Shown piece after piece: positions 32,839 to 45,003 of a DNA stretch of 64,000 nt. The notes beneath the pieces were generated by a model, which saw nothing but the letters and a program-made list of their open reading frames with translations, ran no database searches and was not told the origin of the DNA. Source of the stretch: Vitrella brassicaformis (lineage: Eukaryota > Sar > Vitrellaceae); assembly GCA_001179505.1 (NCBI GenBank), contig CDMY01000263.1:1-64000 (forward strand), written 5' to 3'. The position numbers and the translations under genes are program-made. Every line of letters begins with the position of its first letter. Within the stretch, counting starts at the first letter, position 1.

Positions 32839-35835
32839 TCAGTCACCCACTGCCTCCTGAACAGTAATGGACGCTTCCAGCACCTCGTCGCGCCACAGCA
32901 AGATGGCGACCCAGCAGAAGACGACCACAGCTGCAAATGCTGATACCAACGATGCGCAGAAGAAGAAGCCTCTCATCTGCAAGACAACAAATCACAATGG
33001 TCTTGTTTCTTCGCTTGTTGTCTTGTTCGGTCACCTTTTCCAGGCCTTTTCGCTTCTCCTCATCCGTTTCCTTGCGAAGGCGGATGTGTGTATACAGAAG
33101 CCCTGCGTGGAGGTATGAAGCATGAGGATGACTGCTCTTGATATCGAAAGCGCACCCACCGGGAAGATCGCAAATGCAAGAGGCAATAGGCAGAAGGCAC
33201 CGTGCCCAGCACCCCGACCAGCCATAGAAGCATTTGAGGCTGCAAGACACAGTCGTTTGCCATCCGAATCGACATATGTGCAGTTGGATGGGGCACATGC
33301 GTACGCGAGATCGCCGGCTGCTTGAGCATCAGCCGGCAGGATGCAGAGCTCTCTGCGGAACTCGCCAATTCGTGAGGCGCGGATGACGGGGCCGATGATG
33401 CCGAGGAAGAAAACAGCGCCGACGGTGATGTAGAGGATGCCGATTATGCACAGGGCCTTACCGTGGCGCAAACAAAAAAGGCAGGAAACGTGGCGTCGTA
33501 CCTTGGATCTTGCTGTCGTACCTTCTCGTATGGGCTGGTAGCATAGGTCAGGTACAAGAGACCAATGAAGGGCACCGTGAGCAGGAACATAGTTGTGTAC
33601 GCCCAGGCAATGCCAAGGAAGGTGCGCTCAGGGATCGAATCGCCTTCCAAGGCCTTCTTCTGCTCGCAATGATGCACAGCAACAATAAGATTAGCATGTC
33701 CACAGCGGACAATGATGGGTAACTGCATACGATTGCGATTTGAAGGCGTTCCGCCAGCAGGAGCTGTGACGTCTGAACACGCAGTCAGAGCAGGTGTGGA
33801 GAGGTCTATATGGGATTTTACGGGGCCCTCACTTGGACGATCCCGGTACGTTTGAGTGGCGGCTTCGAGAAAAATGCCACAAAGGCGTCCAGCATCACCT
33901 TTTCCTGAACCAGACTCCACGCAAGAAAAGTCGGCTCCTCGTGTGTGTGTCTTGAAACAATGAGGAACCTGATCTCCATGGAACTCCTTCAGTGCCTCGT
34001 TAAGGCTGTCAACGAGATAGGAGGCGAACCAGATGCTGATGGTGAAGGCTCTGATTGAAGAGACACAGAGATGTGCTGCCCTGTTCGAGTATGTGTGAGG
34101 CGTACGTATATGTCGAAGGCAGCCGATCGGAAGGGCGACTCATCCTCGAAGGGCACGTAGAGCAGCGGCAGCGCCGAAGTGAGCAGGGTCCACAAAATGG
34201 TCACCCACACTCCCGTCCCCCAGCGATACGCTCTCTTGGAATTGTTGGCAGCCTGTGCGGCAGTGTCTACGGTCTTCAACCACACGTCTCCGATAAGCTC
34301 GTCGACGATGACGTCTTTTGTCTCCTCTTCCTCAGGCTCAGTCTTTGCTGCATCCTTGCTCTTTTTCTTGGAAGCCATCCAAGCGAAGAAGGCGAGAAAG
34401 GCAGTCCAACAAGTCTTCTTTTGTTTTGCCTCTTCTTCGGCGGCAGGTTGCTGCACTGTGTCCCCGCCTTGGGCCGTAGCCTGCAGTGCTGTGTCTTCTT
34501 CTTTGCCGTCCTTATCGTCCTCTCCCTCCTTGCCTGCTTCCGTCTCTGTCTGCTCTCCCCCGATGCCGCCCTCTCCTTCTGGAGCTCCTGTTGCATGGGA
34601 GAAATCCAATTGGGCCTGCGTCTGCTCCGCCATTTCCTCTGCTTCTTTTTCCTTCCTCAATCTTTCCACAAACTCCTCATCTGCAGGTTTGTGCGTAAGA
34701 AAAGAAACTGGATGAAAGCCTGTGGAGTTGGATCAACCTCATTTGCTTGTAAGTGGATCACTTGCCTGTTTCAAGTTTGATTTCTTGGTGAATATTCCCA
34801 CTCTCGTCTTTCTTTGGGGTGATCTTCACCAGGAGCAGCAGGATGTGGGGGGTCGTGAATGCGAGCCTCAACCACAGCAAAAGCACGGCTTCCTTCGGTC
34901 GGTTGTCGTTCTCCACCTGTTCCTTCTTCGTCTTTTTCGCCTCTCCTTTCTTCTCCTCGGCCCCTCCTGCTGGCTTCTCTCCGGTCTTCTCTTCCTCACT
35001 GGGCAAATTGACGACCACGTCGCTGAGGTCACCGCCGCGGGCTCCGTGATCAGGGGATAAAGCTTGCTGCTGTCCCGGTTTTCCGCTTTTGTCTACAGTG
35101 GGTGACGCTTTGGGTTGCTCCTCGTCGTTGTCCTCACTTGTCTGGGATGTCTCTTTGACACAAGGGAGCTTGGCGAAGTACTCCTCTACCGGCAACCAAA
35201 TTGTGAGGAATTGCACTATGAACGCCACTGCAAAGAAAATGGAGTGACCCCCGAGTCCGGCCGAGCCGATTGCCCTGCATTAATTTGTGAGGCCAGCAGG
35301 CACACACACACACACACACACGCAAAGAGAGAGAGAGAGAGAGTCAGTGAGAGTATGTATGAGGCATTGAAGGTGAGCACATTACGTAAGGCCGAAGAGG
35401 AGAACGAATTGCATGAACTCCATGACAGTCTTCGCGGCGTTCTTGGCGTTGTCGTACACCCAGGAACGGATGCCGGCCACCGACCAGGTGAAGGGAACCG
35501 TCCCATCGCTTTCCAGAAGGAGTGCATCAATCAGGCCCGAGACAAGAGCGTGGGCTGTGAACACTAGAAAAAGAGTCCACGGGTAGTCCTGCGATGATGA
35601 AGCTGCACGCGTGAACAGAACATACCGTCGTTCACAAGTCACGTACCTCATCGACCACGAGAATAGCCCAGATGTCCTGACGAAAGCCAGACGCCCCACA
35701 GTGTCATCCGTGATGTGATTCTGATGTGATCTTCTGCTTCACCTCTGCTAAGGTCAAAAGATCTATCAACAGCCCAACGATGAACTCGGCATCGCACCAC
35801 TTCTTCATTTGCGCGGCATCGCACCGCTTCTTCAT
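32839..35835 (-). CDS. Large multipass membrane protein with acidic/basic loops, unknown
   Basis: Not recognised. The proposed start is ATG 35833-35835, giving MKKRCDAAQMKKWCDAEF with a 9-residue tandem duplication. Spliced exons then read EFIVGLLIDLLTLAE, DIWAILVVDE and DYPWTLFLVFTAHALVSGLI. Further TM segments are VMEFMQFVLLFGLT, FFAVAFIVQFLTIWLP, AVLLLWLRLAFTTPHILLLL, TCWTAFLAFFAWMASKKK, GVWVTILWTLLTSALPLLY, TMFLLTVPFIGLLYLTYA and LCIIGILYITVGAVFFLGII. Between them lie long charged loops rich in Glu and Lys (TGEKPAGGAEEKKGEAKKTK). The last exon ends WRDEVLEASITVQEAVGD with the stop at 32839-32841. At least seven introns, mostly without CA/TG runs. Boundaries of internal exons are approximate. 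It may be a transporter or channel-like protein, but no family signature is seen. Confidence 0.55.
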
Positions 35836-35840
35836 TTGCG
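35787..35840. repeat. Tandem 27-bp duplication, in frame
   Basis: Two adjacent 27-bp copies (35787-35813 and 35814-35840) differ at one base. On the minus strand they encode MKKxCDAxx twice at the start of the membrane gene. Each copy carries an ATG, so the true start could be either. Confidence 0.8.
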
Positions 35841-35886
35841 CGAGAAGAAGAGACTCCCAAAAGTGCGCCCCCACCCCCCCAGGCTT

Positions 35887-35895
35887 AAGCTCGCA
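35887..35895. promoter_or_regulatory. AAGCTCGCA box upstream of membrane gene
   Basis: An exact nine-base match to the promoter word, 52-60 bp upstream of the proposed ATG at 35835. It supports that start choice. Confidence 0.5.
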
Positions 35896-35963
35896 CGCAA
35901 TGGCTCGCACGGGAGATCTTCGCGCAAGGGCAGTGGGAAGAGAGAGGCAGAGAGACATTACCC

Positions 35964-36074
35964 CGTGCGTGTGTCTCCATTCTGGCTCGATTGTTATTGC
36001 CGCAAACCCAACGGGCTGTCGAGGCTCATGGCAACAACACGTCTCTCTCTTTGTCCGCTATATCATCGCCCCAG
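35964..36074. repeat. Dispersed repeat, copy 1
   Basis: This is similar to 39411-39526 in the same orientation, sharing TGCGTGTGTCTC, CCAACGGGCTG, ACACGT(G)TCTCTCTCT and TATCATCGCCC in the same order, with several indels. It lies just left of direct repeat B. Confidence 0.65.
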
Positions 36075-36085
36075 GACCGTAACAG

Positions 36086-36242
36086 TGGATGCACCTCTCT
36101 AACTATCTGGCGTACTGATGGGTGGGTGGCCTGGCTCTTGAGACGGATGTACACAGACGGCCGGCATGCTGGACGGACAGGACATGTGTGTGAGACTCCT
36201 CATTCGTTTGCTGTGCTGGCTGCCTCAACCAAAAATCCTTCC
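36086..36242 (+). repeat. Direct repeat copy B (157 bp)
   Basis: Right-hand partner of 30853-31004, same orientation and nearly identical, with a 5-base insertion. Together they flank a 5,081-bp segment carrying two membrane-protein genes. Confidence 0.9.
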
Positions 36243-36401
36243 AAACAAAGAGAAATCGAAAGTCACTTTTACTCGAACACACACACACACACAACACTAC
36301 TAGCAAATCACTCACCCACCGGTCACTCTCCAAATGACTACCACACACACATGAAAGAAAGAGCATCTACAGTACCAGCATCGCCCCGTCGAGAGCTCTA
36401 C

Positions 36402-39172
36402 TCATAGGGGGCGATTGAGTCTCAGACTGGTGGACTCCATGCTGAAGAACCCCAATTTGTCGGAAGGCTGATGGGCTCTGAAACGACGCTGCATGTTGCT
36501 CGCGACAGCGTTGCTCCAGAAACACATGGACGAAGTATGGTTGCCCTGCACAGACGGCACGAGGGGAGGTGAAAACACACTCATGCCGTCTCTTCGTATG
36601 TATGTTCGTATGTATGTGTGTGTTGACGTGCCTTCAGGTGCATACAAGAGGCCATGATTGCGATGGCATTGCAGAAGAGGACGTCACAGCTGCTGGCATC
36701 CACCTCACCTACCAACACACCACCACACATCAAGATACACAGGCCACACTCCGTCGATCCCCACAGACAGACAGACACACAGACAGACACACGTACCGTG
36801 AAGGTTGAAATAGACTCCTAAACAGGCTGGCAGATCTGCAGCGCGCCCGCCCAGCTCCCACTCACTTAGCCCTTCCGCACTCGCCAGGGCGGCCGACGAC
36901 ACGTGAAACTGCAAGATGGCCTCTCCCAGTGGTGTGCTGGTTGTCAAGTGTGACTTGAGGGCGGCCAGAAAAGGCACGACACCGATAGCTGATGTCAAAG
37001 GTGCACCATGAGAACCCACCTGGACCCATCTCAAAGTCGGCATGAGGGCGGCAATGCGGGTGACCACGTCTCGCTTGTGTGGCGTTGTGAGGGCGCTCCG
37101 TGCAACAGAGACGCTATAGGCCTTTGGAAAGGTCGTGGATGCGATGTTGGCTGCCGTCTGCTCATCGCCCGAGATCAGCACAGAGCTCGCCCCAGTGGCC
37201 AGGTGGTTGACAATCTTGGGCACCCAGAGGCAGCGTTGGGTGAGCGCCAAATCACAAGGTCGGCAGCCACGTCCCCATGAGTACTAGAGAAACAAGGCCC
37301 CTTCTTCAAAAGAGTATCAGGGTGCACCACGGCGGCCCTGAACCCCACACAGACCACCGACCAGACATGTCATTTCTGCCTCGCTGGCTGCCGCTGTCTG
37401 AGTGCTCACGCGAGGTCAGCCACTTGCTCGATCCGGCCGCTGTCCGCGAGGACCTCGCGACGCTGCCAAAAGCTCAGCCATTCCGGCGGCATGATGTCCA
37501 ACGAGGCGTGGTCGAGCTTGGCCTGTACGCCCCGCGCCACCAGCGTCTCGCACAGCTGCTGGATGGCATCGGCACCAGCAGCCCACACGTTGATGCCCCG
37601 CAGAGAGCGCAGCCTCGAGAGGGAGCTGCCGACGGGCAAGACGCTCAGAGCCTCCACCGCCGCCAGCACCGAGTGCCCCCCGAGATCGACTGCCTTAAGC
37701 CTCCCACCACCGCATCCCTTGACCCACTCCATCACAGCATCTGCCCCCACGTTCTCCAGCAGGGTGAGGGTGTTCAGGTTAGGTGTGGCCCACTCCCTGC
37801 CGCGGCGCACACGGGCGCAGGCTGGGGGCAGCCCAGTGACGGTCTTGAGTGCTGGGAAATTGACCGGCGATGAGGGGGCCGGGAGGGGGGTGGATGCAGG
37901 GGTAGGAAAGGGAATGACACTGCAACTCCTCTGGATCACACTCTTGAACGACAGCTCCTCCAGAGTCCCGTGGTCTGCCTGTCCCTCGAGGATGGCGACC
38001 CAGATGCCCAGACACCAGTCGGGCCGGCCGCAGGGGACTCGGACCCTCAGTGCCTTCAAGTTGCACGCTCTTTGGCCCCACCGGTAGGCCACAGGGAGTT
38101 GCATGGCCTCCCACATGCGCCGTGCCGTTTCGTCAGCACAGTCGATCACCAGGTGTGTGTAGGTGGCGGCGGACTGCAGGAAGATGCTCGTGTCGATGGA
38201 GGGCCACAGCTGGGTCAGCTGCCAGGGCGTCAAGTGGCCGAGGACAGAGGCGACGTTTTCATGGGACAGCCGATGGGACTCCTGGGTGACCAGGGAAGGA
38301 ACAGACAGACAACTTGATGCGCGCAGGTGTCAAGTTGACATTGTTGGTTCACCGGCTCACGATTGGTCTCTTGCTGTCGGCTATCCTGCTGAACCAAACG
38401 GCAGGACATTCCCGCGCCAGCAAGCTGAAGCAACACAAAAGGGGAGGCTTGTCTCGCCCCTCCGGGGCCGCCCGTGTGCCCCTCTCTACCTGGCGCCAGA
38501 GTCGCGTGCAGCCGATGACAAAGTGACGAATGAGAGCGCCAAACGGACTGGCAGACCCAATCCGCCGAACCCTGTGTCGTCTCACCGGGGGACGGACAGC
38601 AGGAAGAGCAGCAGCCTGCCCCATCAACCAACCAGCCACACCAGGAGAGTGCCACTCACCCCATATGAGCTCTCTCTGTGCCTTCCTTCAATCGATTGGA
38701 TGAGAACCTGCCTACCTGTGCGTGCGGCGGTGCAGGTGTGGCCTTGAGTGACTGCACGGTGCTGGCCAGCAAGGGCTCCACTTTCGACAACTGGGTGGCG
38801 ACGGCATTGACTGGGGCGGCGAGGAGCGAAAGCTGGAAACGAAGCTCCGACAAAGACGCCTACACGACCGACAGACCAGACAGCGAACAGCAATCGGTGA
38901 CGAGCTGAGCGAGGCTCCCGATTGATAACCTACCTGTGGGCTGCGGTCCGCAGGATCCATCTGGTTGATCTGAGAGAGATGCTCATCCACCTGCCATGCA
39001 AGGCAGCAGCGCGACAAAACAAACACTCACAGATCCACCCGGCGCATCTTGTCTGTGGTGTGGCGCGGTTCCCCTCCCTCACCTTTGTAGCTTGCTGCAT
39101 GAGCCGCTGCAGGTTAGAGGCCGTCGACTGAGCGTCCTGCTGCAGCTGCCTCAGCCGCAACTCGTTGCTCAT
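36402..39172 (-). CDS. F-box-like protein with N-terminal coiled coil, unknown target
   Basis: Proposed start at ATG 39170-39172, although an upstream exon is possible. The first exons are Gln-rich coiled coil (LRLRQLQQDAQSTASNLQRL) followed by ELRFQLSLLAAPVNAVATQL. A later exon gives SHENVASVLGHLTPWQLTQL and then YTHLVIDCADETARRMWEAM, which look like an F-box and its following helix. The rest resembles irregular leucine-rich repeats: NLNTLTLLENVGADAVMEWV, LKAVDLGGHSVLAAVEAL, LRSLRGINVWAAGADAIQQL. The C-terminal exons read LGEAILQFHVSSAALASAEG and SSCDVLFCNAIAIMASCMHL, ending in SLRLNRPL with the stop at 36402-36404. F-box proteins recruit substrates to SCF ubiquitin ligases. The F-box call is by pattern only and moderate. 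The reading frame seems consistent, with one junction at about 37250 unresolved. Confidence 0.55.
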
Positions 39173-39800
39173 CTGGTCTGTCAATGAGTCATTCACCTTG
39201 TTCGCCCTGCCGCAATCCTTAGGCGCCTGTGGGGTGGCTACTTACTTTCCCGTGCACAGTCTTGAATTATCGGACGTCGGGCTGGTGTGCCGTTGCCCGA
39301 CACCCTGTATCCCGAACCCTACAGTTTACTCAGTGTGTGTCTGTAGATTGACGGTCGAGGCCTCGATTGCGCTGCCTTTCGTGCAAGCCCGACAAAAAGA
39401 GAGATAGCACTCCCTGCGTGTGTCTCAATTCTTGTTGCCGCAGGCTGCAGGAAAGCCAACGGGCTGCCGAGGCGACGAAGAGACACGTGTCTCTCTCTGT
39501 TCCTAAACTATTGTATCATCGCCCATGAAGCACCCAGCCAGATTTGTACAGCACAGGTTACTACGCGCCGCCTTGTCTCCCACTCAGCGGCAGCCCCTCC
39601 TCCCTCTGGCTTGGTATGCAAGCACACGGGCAGGCAGGCAGGCAGGCAGGCAGGGAAAGAGATATGGATCTGGGCAACGACTGACCGACCCCCAACTTGC
39701 AGCCCTTTAGTGACACCACATGCAGCCAGCGTCTCACTGCGCTCCATCTCTGCCGACGCACGTACGTACGCAGGTACAGTACACCCAGCTCTCATCTCTG
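39173..39800. other. Intergenic region with dispersed repeat copy 2
   Basis: This stretch lies between the F-box-like gene start and the choline kinase 3' end. It contains dispersed repeat copy 2 (39411-39526), a telomere-like CGAACCCTA at about 39316-39324, and GGCA tandem repeats at 39631-39652. No exon is supported. Confidence 0.5.
39411..39526. repeat. Dispersed repeat, copy 2
   Basis: Partner of 35964-36074, same orientation, clearly diverged. No coding capacity. Confidence 0.65.
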
Positions 39801-40137
39801 TCAGGGTAATCGAAATTGCGGCAGCCAGATGGCCGACAGCCTTCGAAAAGCATAACTGCACACACACAGAGAGACAGACAGACAGACGAGGTTGGTTGTG
39901 GGGTCCCTGCCTGCACGCTTGTATGAATGATGCGTGTACCTGAAGAAATCAAAGTCGATAGGTGAGTGGACTGTCTGTATGATGGCCCACAACCCTACGC
40001 GCACATCAAACACACGCAGAGACACACACACACCTGTGGAAGTCGAAACCAAGAGGCGAGTGGACGGCCTGCTGGATGGCGTGCAGCCCTGACTCATCCA
40101 TCCATCCATCCATCCACCCCCTGCCGTGCCGTGTGTG

Positions 40138-40169
<32 letters not shown>

Positions 40170-41995
40170 TGTACCCCAGAAGAGGTGTGAAGCGTTGATG
40201 TACGCCTGTGTCTCCTCCCAGACGCTCTCGACGTCACTGTCGCTGGTGGAGGCCGCGCAGCCCTCACTGTTGTTGTTGGTCTGGTACCTCACCACACTCA
40301 GATACTCCCTGGTGGCATGCCAGGGAGGGACACACACACACACACACGCGCATCCGGGGCAGTCTAGGCGCCGCGCCCGAATGCTCTCGCTCTTGGTCAC
40401 CCACATCACCTCACCCACCTGATGAAATCGATCTGCTGCTCTTTGGAAGGATAATTCTCCCAGTCGCAGTCGAAACCTGACAACCCCACAGCAGACAGGT
40501 CTTTCTTTCTCCACCTGTCTGTCTGTCGACACCGCTCGCTGTCCATTTATCTCACCGACACACTCGTTGAAGTGGTTGGCGATGTCGAACCCCCTCTCAG
40601 TCGCCGCGCAGTACTCAAAATCGATAAAGTCAACCGAACCTGTGCACACACACACACACACATATACAGAGAGAAAGGGCAACACATATCCGCATTAGGC
40701 AGGCCAGGTGACAGGTGGTCGTCTGGCTGACCGTCTTCGAACAGGAAGACGTTGCCACACAGGAGATCGTTGTGACCCACAACCTGCGTTCGCACAAGAA
40801 CACACGACCAGCAGACAACACAGACGCATGACGGACTGGTTGAGAAGGACAAAGTAGTCGCCTCACTCGTACCACAGGGCTGCGGAAGCTTGACGTCTGC
40901 GCCTCGATCCGATGCATCTCCTGTGCACACACACGCACATGCACACGTACGATCCCGTGTGTCGTGTCTGCTATTCGTCCCTTTCTTTGTGTGTAACCTT
41001 TTCGATGGCATTGAGATCGAAGATGAGGATCTTCGCCGACTTGGCATAGTCGGCATCGCCCGCATGCACACGCGACACCGCATCGCGACACCTGACCCAA
41101 TAAATAACCCACACACCAACACCAACACAGGCGCATTGTCTGGCTCACCAACAACCGAACCGCTGCTGTTTTCCGATGCCCTTGCTTACTGCTGCAGCCA
41201 CTTCCACAGCTGGGGCCACAGAGTGGAGCCTGATACGGGCCCGTTCCTGTCCCCCTTGCGGCCGTCGGTGTGCATCATGAATGGCGGGATGGGGAGGGAG
41301 TGGAGGGCCGCCACACGATGGGCGATCTTCCTCGCGATGTCGGGACTCATCATCTCCGACGGCGGCTCGAACGTGCGGCCCTCTAGCCACTCCTCCAGCT
41401 GACCATTCTGAGGCACCACAGACAGTGCATTCATGCCTGCCGTGTGAATGTCGCTGTGAGCAGCGCACCTGCAGTCTGACATAGATGTGTTTCCCGATGC
41501 CGTGTGAGGCGAGGTAGTCGACGCACCGCCGCTCCTGCTCGCGATCGATGATCTCCTCCGTCTTGGGACCTGACGCCCGACACACACACACACGCTCTGA
41601 ATGTCCGGTGGTTGTGTTGGTCTCCCACCACGCATTCACCGAATATCCTCGCGAGGCAGGCCTTGGCCGGGTCATTGGTCTTGAAGACCTTGAGGAGCGT
41701 GTTGGTAATGCCGCCTTGCACCACCAAATGGCTCAATTCATCCACACACCCCTGCACAACTCACACACGGGAACTCTCTCAGACCAAAGCATCTGACTTA
41801 CAGGATCTTCCTCCCTTTTGCTCTGTCTGTCTGAACAGTCCTCTGCCTTCTTCGGTTGCTCACCGGCTGTCCCACTTGCAGCGGCGTCAGCTCGAATGCC
41901 CTCCTCTTGGCGCTGTCGATGAGTTCATCTAGCGACGTGCCGCGCTCGAAGCACAGATCTTCGCGGTCAGCAGGAAACGAAGGCGTCCGGCGCAT
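39801..41995 (-). CDS. Choline/ethanolamine kinase
   Basis: Phosphorylates choline or ethanolamine with ATP, the first step of the CDP-choline/ethanolamine (Kennedy) route to phospholipids, in the cytosol. Motifs run in order: VQGGITNTLLKVF in the N-lobe; NGQLEEWLEGRTFEPPSEMM; RKIAHRVAALHSLP; then VVGHNDLLCGNVFLFEDG, the Brenner-type catalytic loop with its Asp and Asn; then VDFIDFEYCAATERGFDIAN followed by HFNECVG, the choline-kinase signature. The C-terminal exons give LWAIIQTVHSPIDFDFF, typical of the family, and a short tail. Start ATG at 41993-41995; a GTG-initiated extension was ignored. Stop 39801-39803. About ten introns. Choline versus ethanolamine preference cannot be told from sequence. 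Confidence 0.88.
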
Positions 41996-42012
41996 CTCTT
42001 GCACTCAAAACT

Positions 42013-42049
42013 AAGCTCGCATGGCGTAGGGTTCGGGTTTCAGGGTTAG
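42013..42049. promoter_or_regulatory. AAGCTCGCA box and telomere-like units upstream of choline kinase
   Basis: AAGCTCGCA lies at 42013-42021, 18-26 bp before the ATG. Three degenerate TTTAGGG units follow at 42027-42049; on the sense strand of this gene they read as the C-rich telo-box form, 32-54 bp upstream. The same spacing is seen at 31031-31044. Confidence 0.5.
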
Positions 42050-42191
42050 AAACCCCCGGGAGAGGGATGGATGCGCGACTGTGTAGTGTGCATGTGAGTG
42101 ACCTATTGATGACATGACTACCTGAAGGTCATGAGTTGACCCCAGGTCAGTCAGTGTTATAACCAACAACACACATACAGTAAGTATCCCA

Positions 42192-43266
42192 TCAGCCATG
42201 CAGCACAACCCTCTCGCCATCAGGACCACCACAAACCACTAATCTATCCCCGCCCTTGTCCTTCCCAGCCCCTCCCCGCCTCACCAGCACCCTCAGCCAA
42301 AATGGCACACCAGACCCAGCCAGCTCCTCCCGCCGCTCATCCCCCTCTCGCCCGGCTAGATGGCATGTGAAGGGAAACGACTGTCTTGTGTGCCGGTGAT
42401 GGAGCCGCCGCATGAGACTCGGTAGCGAGACCCCAGACGCCAGCGGCAGGAAAACTGACTGCAGACATGGAGGGTCTTGCTTCCGCCGCTGCTGCAGGAT
42501 GAGCAAGAGCGGCCCCACACGGACGCACCGTAATCGCGGGGAAGATGACGGTGTCGACTGATGACCTGCAGCAATAGTGCAGCTTTCGGAGGTCGTGTTG
42601 GATTGACCATCGATGCCCTGAGCAGCTGCGGCGGGGCATGTCGATGACGCATCGGCATCAATGGACGTGAGAGAGAGCGATAGAGAGTCGAGCAGCGTGA
42701 GCCACGACGGAACATCCTCCTCGACCCCGCCTGCAACACAGACAGACATACAGACATACAGAGCGACAGGTGTGATGATGCTGCATGTACCAAGAACGTC
42801 GCGGTAGTAGCGTAAGGAGGTCTCCACACACGACACACCAAGAACTGATGCAAACCACAAGGCAACACAAGACAAACACACCACACACATGTGCACTACT
42901 GCAGACAGACAGACATCTATCTCCAGCAGCTTGGCTTGGCTTGCCCTCCTCACCCATCACTGTCGGCGCATTCATTGCATAGGCATCTTTCATGGCTCCG
43001 TCAGGCGCATCCTCTGCTGCACTCTGCCCCATCCGAGCCTTCATTCTCCCATACATGACGCCACACGCGATGAGCAGCAGACCGCCCAGCACACCCAGAT
43101 ACTGCACCGACAGGAAGGCGTGGACAGGGAAGCCGCCGGCGTGTCCTTGTCCCTGATTCACTGCTGAGCGCTGCTGCATGGCCATCCACGGGAACAAGAG
43201 CCACAGAAAGCTCCTCGGATGCGAAGCACTCATCGGTTTTGCTTTCTCTTCATGCACACTTCCCAT
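42192..43266 (-). CDS. Single-pass membrane protein, unknown
   Basis: Not recognised. Start ATG 43264-43266. The N-terminal 50 residues are soluble with a short hydrophobic patch (SFLWLLFPWMAMQQ), then a clear transmembrane helix, YLGVLGGLLLIACGVMYGRM. A Met/Ala-rich acidic linker follows. A small exon (about 42790-42830) and one long last exon give SWLTLLDSLSLSLTSIDADA, a Ser/Thr-rich stretch, and a basic region with LPSLMRRLHHRHTRQSFPF and GVPFWLRVLVRRGGAG. The frame ends GERVVLHG at 42192. It pairs head to head with the unknown gene at 43358 across only 91 bp. Confidence 0.5.
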
Positions 43267-43357
43267 GGCTGGCCTCCTGCCTGCTCTTCTCCACGTACTG
43301 CCTTTGTTTTGATCTCCCTTCCCACTTGCAAGCTAAGCTCGCAAACGTCGTGGCAAG
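43267..43357. promoter_or_regulatory. Compact divergent promoter with AAGCTCGCAA
   Basis: A 91-bp spacer between two start codons. The exact decamer AAGCTCGCAA is at 43335-43344, 69-78 bp from the minus-strand ATG and 14-23 bp from the plus-strand ATG. With so little room the box is probably shared. Confidence 0.6.
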
Positions 43358-45003
43358 ATGAGCCGCTGTGTGGTGATCATCGGCAGCGTCCCTTGCTGCT
43401 TCAGATCTGACACGCGCCGCTTGCAAGTCGTGCAGCTTGCACTTGATTCAGACACCCAGGCGGCTGAGTGGGAGAATGTGCTGCCTATTCGGATCAAGGG
43501 AGGGCTGCCTGAGGCTCTGCAGAGCCTGCTAATCCTGCAGGTGAGGAGCCGAGAGCAATACATTCATTCGGAGGCACAGATCCATCATCTGATTGTGGTT
43601 TGTGCCTGCTGCAGTCTGTGGCTTCCTTCACCTATGTGGGCGTCCTGGCGGCCAGCGACTCATGCGCCGTGTTTGCAAGTGCCCTCGCGTCTGCCCTCGG
43701 CCTCCCCCACACCCCGATGTCCATCATCCACTCTCGTCGCCTGCCGCCCACATCATCGACGGCCATCTGCACCTCACTGGACGCCTTCAACAGCCTCATA
43801 TCGCAGCCTGCCTGGCAGCTGCCCGTCTTGCTGGAGACGATGCCCACCAGTGGGCGTCCGGGGCAGACCATGTATGTGTGTCGGACGGCCCAGCAGGGCG
43901 AAGGGCTCATCAGACAGCAGCTTGGATGGGCTGCCGCGCTCACCATGGACGCGCTGACCAGACGGAGCCAAGGTGACAGTGAGGAGAAGGCGGCAAAGGA
44001 GCCAGAGGGGGAGAGAAAAGGCGACGACAGCAGAGGGGGGGATGACGGCAAAGGCGAGCCCGAGAGTGGTGTCAAGAAGTCAGCCTTCCTGCCCCCGCCC
44101 TCTGCTGTGTTCCTCTCTCGTCTTGCTGATGACGCGCAACCGAGGTCTGCCATCCATGAGGAGTATGAGGTCCGTCTGCTCTCAGTGGGTCCATCCACGC
44201 AGCTGTTGGGTCTCTGGAGAGTTGAGTACGGCGAGAGCACGACAACCGGTCAGTTGCACGAGTGCCGGCGATGGACCTACTTTGACGGCGGCAAGCTAGG
44301 TGTCAGTGGGCAGGCCTCGTCGGCAGGCGAAGGCGCAGCCAGTGAGGCCCCATGGCCATCGCTGCTCGCCTTTCTGACGGAGTGGGTGTCGCGGGACGGC
44401 TGGCGCGTTGTGGGCGCTTATCGGTGCAGGATACGAGGGTCATGCGATGAGGGGTGGCAGATGCACAGCGTCCGATTTTGGGACGTGTGTGGTGCTGTTG
44501 ACGAGGGGAAGGTGGAGGGAGAGGACAATCAGCAACTGGAGACATTCGAGGAGCGTGTGGTGGCCGCTGTGGTCTGGTCTGCCTGCTCCGAGCAAGATGG
44601 AACAGGTAAGGTATCTACCTGCATGCACTCACACAAGTTGCGTACGCACGGATGCTTTCTTTTCCGTCCCACCCACCCAGATGCCACTACTGCGTTTGAC
44701 CTTCCCGGCATTCCACTGAGTCAGTGGCAGGGTGCCTTTCGATCCGAGCCAAGCGTCACGGTGCTGCTGTACGGCTGGCGATACTGTGCCGGGCCGTCGA
44801 GAGTGAAGGCCATCCGGGGCCTCGATGAGGTGGCCCCGCTTGGGAGTGTGGATTCCTTGGTGCAGGTGGGGGATGTGATCGACGCCAGCACCCTGTGTGT
44901 GAGGGTGGTGATGGGCGGAGGGATGGTCAAGGTGGCGGCTGACGTAGAGAGGATGGTGAAGGTCAAGTGTGTGGCAGCGCCACAGCAGGTGCCGCTGCTG
45001 TAA
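43358..45003 (+). CDS. Unknown soluble protein, three exons
   Basis: Not recognised. Start ATG 43358-43360. Exon 1 encodes SRCVVIIGSVPCCFRSDTRR and a Leu-rich helix (LPEALQSLLILQ). After an intron (about 43541-43613) the second exon reads SVASFTYVGVLAASDSCAVF, then LPHTPMSIIHSRRLPP, which could be a small alpha/beta domain. The middle is a charged low-complexity linker (KEPEGERKGDDSRGGDDGKG). Next come LLGLWRVEYGESTTTG and WRVVGAYRCRIRGSCDEGW. An intron at 44607-44680 precedes a last exon with VTVLLYGWRYCAGPSRVKAI. The stop is at 45001-45003. A proteasome-chaperone-like fold is conceivable from the first part but is a guess. Confidence 0.6.

Noticed and set aside
30853-36242. LTR retrotransposon
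   Set aside because: There are direct repeats but no gag, protease, reverse transcriptase, RNase H or integrase, and the repeats do not start TG and end CA.
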